Shown: piece by piece, positions 1 through 11,528 of the stretch
How positions within the stretch are numbered: the stretch's first letter is position 1
Layout: each line of letters starts with the position of its first letter
Assembly: GCF_000002995.4 (NCBI RefSeq)
Contig: NW_025062478.1
Location: 2,170,001 to 2,234,000 of the forward strand
From: Brugia malayi
Taxonomy: Eukaryota > Nematoda > Chromadorea > Rhabditida > Onchocercidae
Direction: 5' to 3'
DNA: 64,000 bases
The notes under the pieces: model-generated
Database searches by the model: none
What the model saw: only the letters and a program-made list of their open reading frames with translations
What the model was told of the DNA's origin: nothing
Made by a program: the position numbers and the translations under genes

Positions 1-188
1 TATTAAAAATGAATGAATTGGAACAAACCCAATAAATCAAAATTTGAGGGAGAGAGAAAGAGAAAAAAAAGCTATAGGTATTTGATGGAATACTAAGAAA
101 ATTACAGAAGCCATAAGAAATGCTTAAGATTATTTGGGTATAAGAAATATAGAATAAAACTTATTCAATGTAAAAAAAAAATGAATAC

Positions 189-2931
189 CTTATCGATAGC
201 AGCTAACAACTCAACAAATCCACGGCCATCAGCACAAGAGACAAAATATGTGTTAGATTCATGAGGAGGTAATCGACACAACTTATCAATTTTATTTCCA
301 ACCCGAATCACTGATTTTAATAATTCATTTCGAATTTTAAGTGCTGATAATGTTTTCATGACAACATTACGTTGTGTAAGATAATCAGGATTTGAAACAT
401 CTTCTACATGCAACAATAAATCCTAAAAAAAATTTTCAAAATGTCAAAATAAATTAATTGAGTTAAAAAAAAATAGATACTAAAACTTCAATGCATATTA
501 CTTACATATATATGTATCGTTTCCTTTTTTTGAAAAGATTGAGATGAATTCATTTAAAACTAACTGCATTTGCAACATGATTTAGCGTAGCTTGAAAAGA
601 TGCAAGTAACTGGGTAGGTAGATTCGATATGAATCCAATTGTATCGGCAAAAAGTATTGGTAAACCGGATGGTAACCGAAAAACATGAAGTGATGTATCC
701 AGCGTAGCGAATAAACGATCTTCAACATATAAATTTCGTCCTGTTAATCTGTAAACTTACAAAAATGAAATATAATTAAAGAAATCGGAATGAAACAACA
801 AATGTTCACAGAATTTTAAGATGCTATTTTTAAGAAAATAATGTTCCATTCAACCATCATCAATTTAACTGTTTCTTTTCTCTTTTTTCTTTTTTTTTTT
901 TTTTTCATCAGAAATAAAAAAAATTGGAAGTAACCTTTTAATTAGTGAACTTTTACCAGCATTTGTATATCCAGCTACAGCAACCACTGTTCGTATGTTT
1001 TTCTGAGCTTCGCCAATTCGCAAATTAACTTTCTCTTCTACTGCAGCTTTTAAACATTTTCGTAAATGTTGCTCACGATATCGTAAAACTTCTAGTCTTT
1101 CGGCTCTAAAAATTCATCTGCTCAAATTTATCCTCCCAGATATTGAAAATGTTCATATTCAGTTTCTGTTTGAATAAGACTACTACGCCGTCAAATTAAT
1201 ATCTAATAGATCACTGTGATTAAGAAAATTTTTTTTTTTATGACATATCAATCATCCTAATTATTTAAAAAAAAAGAAATCTGAATTTTTAAATCAATAA
1301 AATTAAATCCAGCAAGCAAACTTTGATTTCTCGGATGTATCGAGATGAAGAAGAGATGGATCCACATGCAATTCATACATAGATAATAATCGCTGCCTGT
1401 AGAAGAAAAAAGAAATATGTTTCAAAATTTCTTACAAGTAAAATTTGATATAATCTAGAATATTATAAATGCAAAAAAAAAAAATAACCTTATGTAAGGA
1501 ATTTCAGCAAGTTGAATTTGCAATTTAGCTTCCTTTGTTTTTGCAAATATTTTAAAAATGAGCAATACTATATTGTAACGATCATATACTGGAGTACGAA
1601 AAATTGATGTCAATTCAGCCTAAATAAGATCTCATTGAATTTCATTTGAATTTTTAAAAATATCAAATTTCAATTATTTCAAACTGAAAAACTTAAAGAC
1701 TTGAAGTAAATGCTGGTAGGATGAATCACAAACAAAATGACTGAACTTTGTGTAAAATTATACTCCCAGATAACTCAGAAAAATAAATGACGTCCCTACT
1801 TAACAATTCGAATATTGAAAAAGAAAAATAAAGAAAAACCTGTTGCTTCGGTGATAAAATATCAACATCAATCATTAGTGCTGTAGCAGAGATTTTTTCT
1901 TTGAGAGCAATTATTCGTTGAATACGTCCACTACCCCAAAGACGTTTCTTTTTAGTAGAGCGATCGGTGCTTACCGCAGTTGTTCTGCAACAAAACAAAT
2001 TCAAAATAAATTTAAATCAGATCGTCCAATTTACTCAGTTAATAAATTTTCTTAATTAAAAACTCACATAAGATTCTTGTTATTACATGAAAATGTTAAG
2101 TGATTTTAAAAATACTACCAGAATAAAGCAACACATACTTCCGTCAGTCTAAAATTTTTTTATTTTCATTTTTTTTTTTATCATTTGGACTATCGTGACA
2201 ATTCCATTAAAAGGAAATTAAATGACCGTTTTAAGGTGTATACTCAACAATGTTAAACCTGAGAAATATTTTGTCCAATCAATAAATTAGAAAACTACTA
2301 AAAAAAAAAAAAGAAAAAGCATATTTAAACTTACTGAACACATATATTTCTAAAAGGAATCGTTTAAAGTTTACTATTAAAAAAAGCAAAACTATCGAAA
2401 TGAAAACATACTCCATAACTTTGAAATTGGGCAAAGTATTGACCAATGCAACTGCTTCTTCCAATTGTAGCTTAGCTCTCTCTGGATTTAAATCAAAGAA
2501 ACGTCCTCGACGTAATCGTGGATGAATGAGTAAAATACGTTGTACCCCGGGCGCTATACTTTGTATGCCATATGATTTTGAAATAATGTTGAATTCATCA
2601 GTCATTTGCATGGCTCCTTCCGGTATCATCGTACAAAAACGACGTCCGGAATACAATGGAACAAAAATTTTTGCAAAATTTCTGAAAAAGAAAACTTGAA
2701 AATTGTTCAAATCATTAACTCAAAAAAACATTATTCACAAATTCAACTATTCATCCGATGCATAGCATATTCTATTGAATATTATAAATGAAGAAAATAA
2801 TAGTAATAAAAAAAATAGAGTTTGACTGACAATCTTTGGTAAAGATCAATTTTAGCAACCAATTTCCACTCATAGTAATATCTTTCTTCTAGTTTACTTA
2901 AACTTTCGGTGATATATATTAATCTCACTTC
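189..2931 (-). CDS. HflX/GTPBP6-type GTPase, partial at both ends
   Basis: This is a GTPase of the HflX family, which binds ribosomes; animal GTPBP6 members act on mitochondrial ribosomes. Exons on the minus strand, 5' to 3': 2931-2831, 2681-2412, 1984-1840, 1619-1489, 1396-1322, 1105-935, 748-565, 422-189. They join in one frame of 437 codons. The N-terminal HflX domain includes VYDRYNIVLLIFK followed by AKTKEAKLQIQLAEIPYIR, the family's typical helix. The G domain shows G1 GYTNAGKS (about 970-1000), G3 DTIGF (near 640) and G4 NKID (near 285). The last visible exon ends at a donor (AAG|GTATTC), so a C-terminal exon lies beyond the left edge. The 5' end is unresolved: the exon at 2931-2831 has no Met, and the best upstream candidate (about 3004-3045) meets an in-frame stop with no acceptor. 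The glycine-rich GGxGxGE linker typical of bacterial HflX is absent between IPYIR and the G1 exon. Family assignment is firm; mitochondrial location is inferred from the family. Confidence 0.9.
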
Positions 2932-4184
2932 CTATATCAAAATAATCATATCGTGTTATGATATCTCATAAATGAATTACTTAAAGTAATTATAATAAAC
3001 ATACCTTGAAAAGGTCATATTTTGAAGTAATTTCATGAACGATCAGTGATTATTTTCGATAGAAATTATTGCAACAATTGTTATCAGTCTTGATGAGAAG
3101 TATAAATAATGACTTCATTAATAATATCAGCATAACCTCAACAATTTCTTTATAGCAACGATGAAAAATAAAGTTAATACCCACTCAACCTCACCTATGA
3201 TTTTTATTTACTTCCATAGAAAATTCCATGTATTATTTTTTGATATTACTTCTTGAATTTCAGAAAAGTATACTGATAAAAACAATCGAATAATTTTGAA
3301 ATTTTGCTTTTTTACGAAAACAAAAAAAGAAAAAAAAAAAAGGATGAATTGGCAAACATTTTTATTCTTATAAAACACATTTAAACATTTATTAATAAAT
3401 AATGCAAATAAATTGACAGTGCATGCGAAGAAGAACAAAAAAGAATACCCATTTTCCAATAGAATATCACAATTTTTTGAAGCAAAGAAAACCACAGTTG
3501 GAATAAATACAAAGAAATATTTGAAACGAAATTGTTAAAACAGCAAAAAAGCAAAAATGACTAAATACGAATAATAATTTGTATTCCATATATTAGGAAA
3601 GCAATATTCAGGCGAATAATTTTCAAAAAATGATATTTTCACTAGCAATATTTGACAAAGGCAGCGCTGGAAATATAGTGATTTACGATCTTCCAAAAGA
3701 AAAGGAAAAAAAAAAGTCGAAAAATAACTACTTTCTATATTTTTTACATGAATAACCAGCTATAAGATAACAGCTAATATAGATAAAGTATCAAATATAT
3801 TGCAGAAAAAAAAAACTGATTTTCGGATAAGGAACTAAATATCACAAATTATAATGTAATCAGTCCTATGTATTCATTTAAAATGAATGAAACTTATCTT
3901 AAACTAAAAATCAGTAAAACGGGCAGTCGACGTAAATCACAATGTCATTTAATGCTAATGCTAGCAAAATTGAGCATGATATCAAGTCAATAATAATGTC
4001 TTCATCAGAGTAAGGAATAAAGATGAGATAAAAGGTAAATAAATAAAAAATTGAGTTAATCAATTTTAAATTGAAACTTTTTTTTTTTTGATAATCGAGC
4101 AGAAAATATCTATTAAAGCAAGTAAAAAAAAGTGGAAATAAATTTAACAAATCAATTTAAAAAAGTGCCGAAATTTCTGCATTT
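2932..4184. other. Gap between the GTPase and the LisH gene
   Basis: About 1.25 kb of AT-rich sequence with A/T runs. It must hold the 5' end of the GTPBP6-type gene (transcribed leftwards) and the 3' UTR of the LisH gene. A short open segment at about 3004-3045 reading leftwards ends in a good donor (AAG|GTATGT) in the right phase for the 2931-2831 exon. It has no usable start codon or acceptor, so it is not included in the model. No other gene is seen. Confidence 0.5.
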
Positions 4185-5883
4185 TTATGTCAACGCAGGT
4201 TCTGATCCAGAAGTAGGAGTTGTAGAAAATAATGTAGAGGAGGAAGAAGCTTTATCCAAACCATGTAAACTTTGCAAAACAGCATCGATAGCTGCCATAT
4301 CTAGACGAGGTTTTTTAACTTGAACATTTGGAGAGCTGATACCGGATGATTCACTATAATATAAAGATTTCGATTCACCGGAACCAGATAAAGGAGAACA
4401 AACAGACGTTGTAGATTTTGATGATACTGAAATTTTCGATGAAGCAGCTATCAGTGTATCAGCTTCCGAACAACTGCTAATATTTTTTGCTGAAACACTG
4501 CGACCTAATGAATCATTATGTGGTGACAAATCAGGTTTTAGCAATTGTGACAGGAGATCCGGCGTTTTTGGAATTGGCAAATCCAGAATTCTTTTACGAG
4601 TGCTATGCTCCTAGAATAAAACAAAAAAGTTGCAAAGTCAGATTCACATGAAACATATTATACAAAGGTTAGCAAATGAAAAGTTTAAAAACTTTGCTTT
4701 TTACATGGCAACAATCATCTTTTAAACATGTAATATTTAATAATGGAAGTTTATGGTAAAAACTTATTTAGATCTATTGTCAATATAATAGCAATTTTTT
4801 CATTGGGATATGAGAAGTACTTCTGGATTTCTTATAAATAAAAATTTCACTTTTTTAAAAGAAAATTTAATGAGAAATGAGGTGAAAATTGTTACATACA
4901 GATGAATAAGTATTCTAAGACAAATGAAATATATAGATTTTGATTGTTTGCTTTATATACAGTATGGTGTAGAGTAAAAAAACTTGCCAAAGTTGAAGCA
5001 GATACACGTCGGATACTTTCCACCTTGCGATATTCCTGTTTTAATTTTTCTTCATGTTCATATTTTGTCCGTATACGTGTTGCTTTTTCTAATACCATAC
5101 CAACTAAAGGAAAGAATTTGATAAATTATCAACAATAAAGAGATAAAGCTATATTCTTACTCCTATTAGATTGTAAATATTGAAATTAGTGAATGATTTA
5201 ATGTAACATATTTTCCAAATTTTCCACTGATCTTTAATAAAAAAAAAAATCGTACAATTTATCAAAAGAAAGCTCTTACCTTAATAATTTTGACAACAAA
5301 CAAAAATTTCAGCAATATAACTAACAAAAAACATAAAAAAATTAATAAATAATGAAAAATACAACTAGGAAATCTAACCTCTTGCTGAATGTCCACCACC
5401 AACCAGCAAATTTTCTCTTCCTTTGTTAACTCCCGACACTACCTTTTTTTGCAGTTTACTTTCCAACACATCTGTTTCGTCTTTTCTCGATGTACCTAAA
5501 AATACAATTTTTTGTATAAATATTATCTTTAGAAAAAATACATGGAAAAAGTTGAGCATTTTACGAAATAGTTAAACTACGACTTCAGGTAATGTCTGTA
5601 GCACAAAAAACAAACCGTATAATTTTTTTTTTTTTTTTTTTTTTTTTGTGGACAGTGTGAATTCTAAGCAGAAGAGTTGAAGAAGTAAATGAATGAATCA
5701 CCTGGTTTTGCAGCAAGGCAATTAAAAAGATCGTCCAATGTATCCGGTCGGTTTGAACCACTTTCCTAGAAGAAAAAGAATAAAAAATGTAACAAATAAG
5801 GAAGTAATTAATCAGAAAAGAATTAACAGAATGCGATTTAAACAATTTGAACTCCTATTAGTTCTCATTAATCAATGTTGGAA

Positions 5884-5932
<49 letters not shown>

Positions 5933-8900
5933 CCTTTGTATTTTTTGTTGCCTTAAGATCGGTACAACGCTCTGATTTTTCCCTCTTCATACGATAATCC
6001 TCCTTTGTGAATTTCATTTTCCCAGCAATTTTCTGAGTAGAAGACGATCTAAAACACTCAGTTAATTGAAATTTCAACACATACTGAACATCTATTAAAT
6101 TTTAACTCAAAATTATCATTTTGTTGTTAAAAATTGAAGGAAAAACGCTACCTCGTACGGCTTTCTTCACACTTTCTTTTCATCTCTTCCTTATCTGAAA
6201 TCTTCGTCATTACCTTCAAACTATCATCATCACCAAATAGTTTATCTAAAATGCTTGCTTCATTTACTTCATCATTCTTTGAGTCGAACTGCAGAATACT
6301 TCTTAGCTCTTTTTTTGATTTTCTATCTTTAGATCTTTCTTGTTGCCTTTTTGAATTGCAACTATTACTTAATTTATCATCCTTTCCTTTCATCTTCTTC
6401 AATTTCTCACGATCCTCACGTTCTTTGCGTCGCTTTTCACGCTGTTCTTTCTCACGTACTTCACGTTCCTCTTCTTCCCTTCTTTTTCGCTCTCTTTCAG
6501 CTGCTCTTTTTAGCTCCTTTTCTTCCACTTCACGTTTTTGTCTTTCAATTTCCTCTCTTTCCTTTTTCATTAAAAATTCCTTCTCTTTTTTTCTCTTTTC
6601 TGCACTTGCTCGTGCTTCCTCTCGATCTTCCTCGAGTTTTCTAAATTTTTCTTGCTTCTTGCACTGCTCCGATAATTTACATAAAGAATTACTTCCAGCA
6701 AGAGTACTGTCACTTTGTCGATCATTATCTTTTACTGATGAACTAACATACATCTCTTCCAATTGTCTTTTCTTATCAGGAGAAATTTTAGAATCACTAG
6801 TAAAGTCATTACCAACCAACTTCTGTTTCTGATGTTTTCTTTTTTTCTTGTCTGTAATAAACTTTACTGAAGTGTGACGCTCACGATAACCAACAGTTAA
6901 ATCTTCATCTCCTGAAATTTCATTCCTATCTTCTAATCCTTTTCTATTTTCTCTTGATGATGTAGCATGAGTAGAATCTAAAAATTTCCATTCATCAACC
7001 TTTTGCGTACGCAAATTTTTGCAATCTTGATCATCTGAATTCTCGAATAGCAGATCGATTTCTCGCTCGATAAGTGATTTCGAAGTGAATTTTGTATTCT
7101 GTACAGTTCCTTTATCTTCCACACACTTGTCCATCTGATGACTGGTAACGGCATTACTATTAGTGGATAAGGGAATATTAATTTCATTTCGAACTTTCGC
7201 CCTTAATTCTAATTCAGCAGAAGATGACAATGGATGTTTAGTTTCTTTATCTTTCAGCTTTTGATTTGTTGACTGACAAATTTCTAAACTGTCCCTTTTT
7301 AGCGCTTCCTTCCGCTCTTCGTTTTCTACGGCTTTTTTATTTGATTCATCACACAATTCGGCAAGTTTTCTCCAGCCTGCAGATATTTCTAACTTGCCCG
7401 TTTTCGTTTTTCCAAAAGAATCGTCACTAGATTTTGTCATATTTTTTGAAGATATGAAAAAACCTCGCCCAACACTATCAACTTCTCTTTCGGTTTCCTC
7501 AATCGGTAGATAAGGACATTCTACTTCGACCCGATCTCTGAATATCGCACTTTCAGCAATCACCTACAACTTTGCATAAAAAGAACATCTGCTGGCATAG
7601 AATGTGAATGATGTTACTTAGAAAAGATGTAATCAACCGTATAAAAAATCTGCATAAAAAAAAGCGATATAATAAAACTCCGTGTGTGCTGAACTTCGGT
7701 CTTCCGCATCAAAAAATATGTTGAATTCTAAATTTACACTTTAAAAGATGGAGTTGAATGATTATTTTGCTTTAGAAAATATGCAAAACATTTTTACCGG
7801 TTTCTTTCGCATAGCTTTCGGTTGCAGTTGCAGACGACGGAATTCAGTTTTCAAAGTTGATGATGCTTTCGAACTCTAAAGTAGATTTTTTCAATTAAGA
7901 AAGAATAGGGAAGAAAAAAGTAAAAATGTAGAAAATTTTCAAACAACCTACGGAGGTTCCTGGCACTACGGAAGAGTTTTCCTGGGTTTTGAGCTTAGTC
8001 GGTGTGGAAGAGCACAACGGTTTTGATTCTTCGATTGCCACTGAATGAGGAATATTATACAAATTTTGGCTATCGTCATCTCTTGGCTCATGCTCCTGAA
8101 GGAAAAGAATATTGAGGAAAAAGAATATTCTTGAAAAATTAATTAAGCGTAACATTGAGTGATAATTTCAATGAAAGATTTCAAGAAATCAAACAAAGGA
8201 TAATAAACGTTACCATATTATACATATTAATGCAACTGAAATGCTAACATCTCATTCAAGCAGAGTGTTTACAAAGTCAGATACAATCATTTTTTTTTTT
8301 TGTTGTTTCCTAATGATAAAACGAATAAACTGAGAAATCATAAAGACTGCCTTAAAACTACAGATTGTTACTGAACATCTCAACCTGCTGAGTATCGTTG
8401 GACTGTGATGATACATTAAAAACCGCTTCATGCAAACTCTCCGTATTATCTGAATTCGGGAAAGAGTCGAAAAATCCATCCGGAAAATCTTTTTCGATAC
8501 TCTCGATAAGCTCAGCAAAATTTTCATGCGCCATACAACGATCCAATGTACCAACAGCATTTTCATCAATTGTAATCATTGATAACTGACATAAAAATAC
8601 TAAAGTAAACAATAAAATCTTGTTGAAATAAGCACAAAAAGGAAAAAAATCGCACGATACTTAATGAAAATCTACTTTTAAACTTCAGTCAAATTTTGAA
8701 ATTGAAATGAGACATTGAAGCGAACCGCGGAAAGTGATGAATTGGGATCAGTGATATTGCCACTCCCATTGTCAATAATTTGTTGAGCTGTATGCACAAC
8801 TGGCTCAACCACTTCCTTCATGAATTCTCGTCGTCTGGTATTTATACTCACTGGCTGGGCGCATTTCCTACAAACATTTTACAAGATAAAAAATTAGGCA

Positions 8901-10565
8901 ATTAGAAATTAAAACAATAAATGCTGTCATTGACAGCTTTAGCAAACCGATAACTGAAATGGAAATTTTCACTTTCATTCCAGTTCTCGTACTATTATCT
9001 GACAACATTGCAAGATAAAAATGAATTTAATAACTGATACTATTTTATCCCACTTATATTATTATATACTACCTTGGCAGCAGAAATAAAACCTCAAAAC
9101 ATTTTTTAATCTCCCTTACTATTTATGCCATCATAATGATTCATTTAATTAACGTTAAATTATTAGAAAATTACAGGTAGAATTTCTAGCACCTTCTCGT
9201 AGAGGCGGATCCGTTACTATGCTGACTGGAAATACTGGTCGTTGAATCGACGTTAGTGGCAAGTAACATATTTTGATTTGATTCACAAATATTTAACTCG
9301 TTGGCTGTTACTGATAAATTTTGTTGTGAGCGACTGAAATAAAAGTGAAATAAAAAACACTGCATTAATTTTGAAAAAGTAAATTCAAAATATCAGTCAT
9401 TTTAAAATAATCCCATCTTAAACCAAATTATTACATCATTTATAGTAACGCCAAAGAAATTTTATAAATTAATTAGAGCATAAGAACTAACGATGGTGTT
9501 GAATGTTTGCCATAAAGCAATTTCTGCGCATCAGACCAATGTGCACAAGCATTTGTTAATGATGTAAATTCGTTCGCAAGTGAGCGAAGCCTAACTCCAA
9601 AATCAAGCAAGCCTGGATTTAGACCAAAATTACCATATTCACTGAATAACTGAAAAAAAAAAAAACACCAAGTCAAAGAACTACATCAATGTCAAAAAAA
9701 AGACAGTAATAATGTCTCTTGTATCCTCAGTCAGTGACAAAACTATCTAGTAAAATAATTGACTGCAACCATTAATTAACAAGAAAAAAAAAAAAAAACT
9801 TAAAACTGAGATATATTGAAAATAGAACAAAAGAATCAATTTCACCTAGATGTATTCCTTCATAAATAAAATAAATCATTGAACAAACATACAATGATGA
9901 TTTCTTCTAGATGCTTGCCATGCACAGTATCACCCAAAACAATGGACATCCCACCACATTGTGCTGCATGAAAAATTGATGATTCATTCATTAAACATTT
10001 CAACGATTCCCAATACTAAAATATAATTAGTAACAACATTTAGCAAAAAAACAAAAAAACAAAATAAGACAAGTAATATTCACTTCATTAATTCGTCAAA
10101 TATTTCAGAAAATGTATTTTAAATTATTGACATATAACTTAATTTTTAATTACTGACATGTAACTCATTTATGATTAGTATTTCATTTCAATAAAGAGTA
10201 TTAATTCAGTGAATAAAAGAAAAATTGAAATATGATAGTAAGGACGACAAAATACATAAAAATGGAAATACAAAAAATAAACTCTAGGTCAATATAAAAG
10301 AAAGAAGCTATAAGTTCTGTTACTCAGGAAAGTTAAGTAAAACATACCAAATCCAAACAAACTAATTATAAAAATAATATCTGTTAATGAAAACAAAACT
10401 GATCAAAGAAAAAGAGTACAATTTGCTGATTATAATGTTTTGTTTAATATGATAACTTGATGTTATTAATATAAATTAAAAGATTACTTTTTGTCTACCA
10501 AGATATCCAGCTACAAGTGTATCTATCATTTTACGTACGTCATTATTTGTCGATATTGATTCCAT
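4185..10565 (-). CDS. Large LisH, charged coiled-coil protein, possibly NPAT-like
   Basis: Fourteen coding exons, 5' to 3': 10565-10488, 10015-9893, 9649-9492, 9333-9193, 8867-8726, 8585-8385, 8095-7952, 7875-7798, 7563-6152, 6048-5934, 5765-5702, 5495-5379, 5103-4961, 4610-4185. Total 3342 nt, 1113 residues. The start ATG at 10565 follows an in-frame TAA; a CTTTCAG acceptor at about 10600 could be a trans-splice site. Residues about 9-35 (DVRKMIDTLVAGYLGRQKYW and onward) look like a LisH dimerisation motif, followed by GKHLEEII. That order resembles the start of NPAT/Mxc, the histone-locus factor, but this rests on motif pattern only. Residues 356-826 (one 1412-nt exon) contain a long Lys/Glu/Arg-rich coiled coil at about 6330-6640. 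The tail is Ser-rich with PDLLSQLLKPDLS. The acidic aromatic stretch at 8450-8530 (FPDGFFDSFPN) could be an activation patch. It is probably nuclear. The gene model is solid; the function is a guess. Confidence 0.82.
5890..5930. repeat. (TA)n microsatellite in LisH intron 10
   Basis: About 20 uninterrupted TA units lie directly against the donor of exon 6048-5934, so the repeat begins three bases inside the intron. Length variation here could affect the 5' splice site. Confidence 0.95.
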
Positions 10566-11528
10566 TCCTTCCTTATCCGCGATGGTTTAAGTCAATTTAC
10601 CTGAAAGACAAAAAAAAAAAGAAAAAGTAAACTGGTATTTTTATCATTTCGTACAAAATAAAACAAACCACTCAAATAAAAACACCTTATATTAAATGAC
10701 AATTATACAATATAATATGCAAAAATGTATGATTTAATTATGTAAGTGAAAGGTCACGTACGTGAAGTAAAAACAATTAACTAGAATTTAATACGCTTAG
10801 CAAAGAAATCAAAATAATCAAAAATGTCTAAAAATTCTCCAATTTAAACATGCGCCTGCAACTTTTCATTTATCATATTGCAGCGCAATTGTCACAGTAA
10901 AACTTTAGCAATCGTTGATAAGTAAGACAGCAGGGAGTGTTTGTGATATAGCATTGAAATGTTGGAGATGTTAGAGATTGATAAGAATAGACAGGCAGAA
11001 GTGAGAAATGAAATAAAATTAAGAGAAGCTAGATTAACTATGAAACTGATGTAGGACAAAAGTATGATAAATATGTGGAATGGCAATGATTTGGAGAAAT
11101 AGTATGGTGATAGAGATTGAAAAGACAAGCTAGAGAGTAAGATGAATGAGAAGAGAATATTATTAGATTATTGAACATCGTTGTTATTTGTATTATATAT
11201 AATAGAAAATAATTAAGTAATGTTGGAATATTTCATTAGAAGTAGCAAATTAAAAAGAAAAAAAAAAAGTTTAAATATTCAAATATATGGTTATAAACAA
11301 TAAAATTGATGTGAATTACAAACTGAAATTTAAACGTGAACAACATATTTTGTATTTCTTCAATGTTATAATAAAAGTTTCGGAATAGGGCTTTAACATA
11401 ATTTAATATGTTATACCAATAAAAAATAACGTATTAAATTCATGTCAGTTTTATTGTTTATAACTTTATTTATAACTTTTCATCTCTTCTAATATTTCAG
11501 ATAATTTCGTATGCGATAATTATTGATT
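10566..11528. promoter_or_regulatory. Shared head-to-head promoter interval
   Basis: A 963-bp interval separates the start codons of the leftward LisH gene and the rightward TatD-type gene. It holds a CTTTCAG acceptor for the LisH transcript (about 10600). On the other side, a TTTCAG at about 11495-11501 lies just before the TatD ATG. Both could be 5' UTR or spliced-leader acceptors. No TATA-like element stands out against the AT-rich background. Shared regulation is inferred from the arrangement only. Confidence 0.45.

Noticed and set aside
3004..3045. Possible first exon of the GTPBP6-type gene reading HEITSKYDLFK
   Set aside because: The donor and phase fit, but an in-frame TAA lies seven codons before the donor-side reading start and there is no Met or AG acceptor between them.
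6134..6832. Long plus-strand open frame rich in Ser and Phe
   Set aside because: It is the antisense of the charged coiled-coil exon of the LisH gene (7563-6152), whose frame is continuous with 13 other exons.
10892..11128. Minus-strand frame in the LisH/TatD promoter interval
   Set aside because: No conserved features and no suitable splice context; more likely chance in AT-rich DNA.
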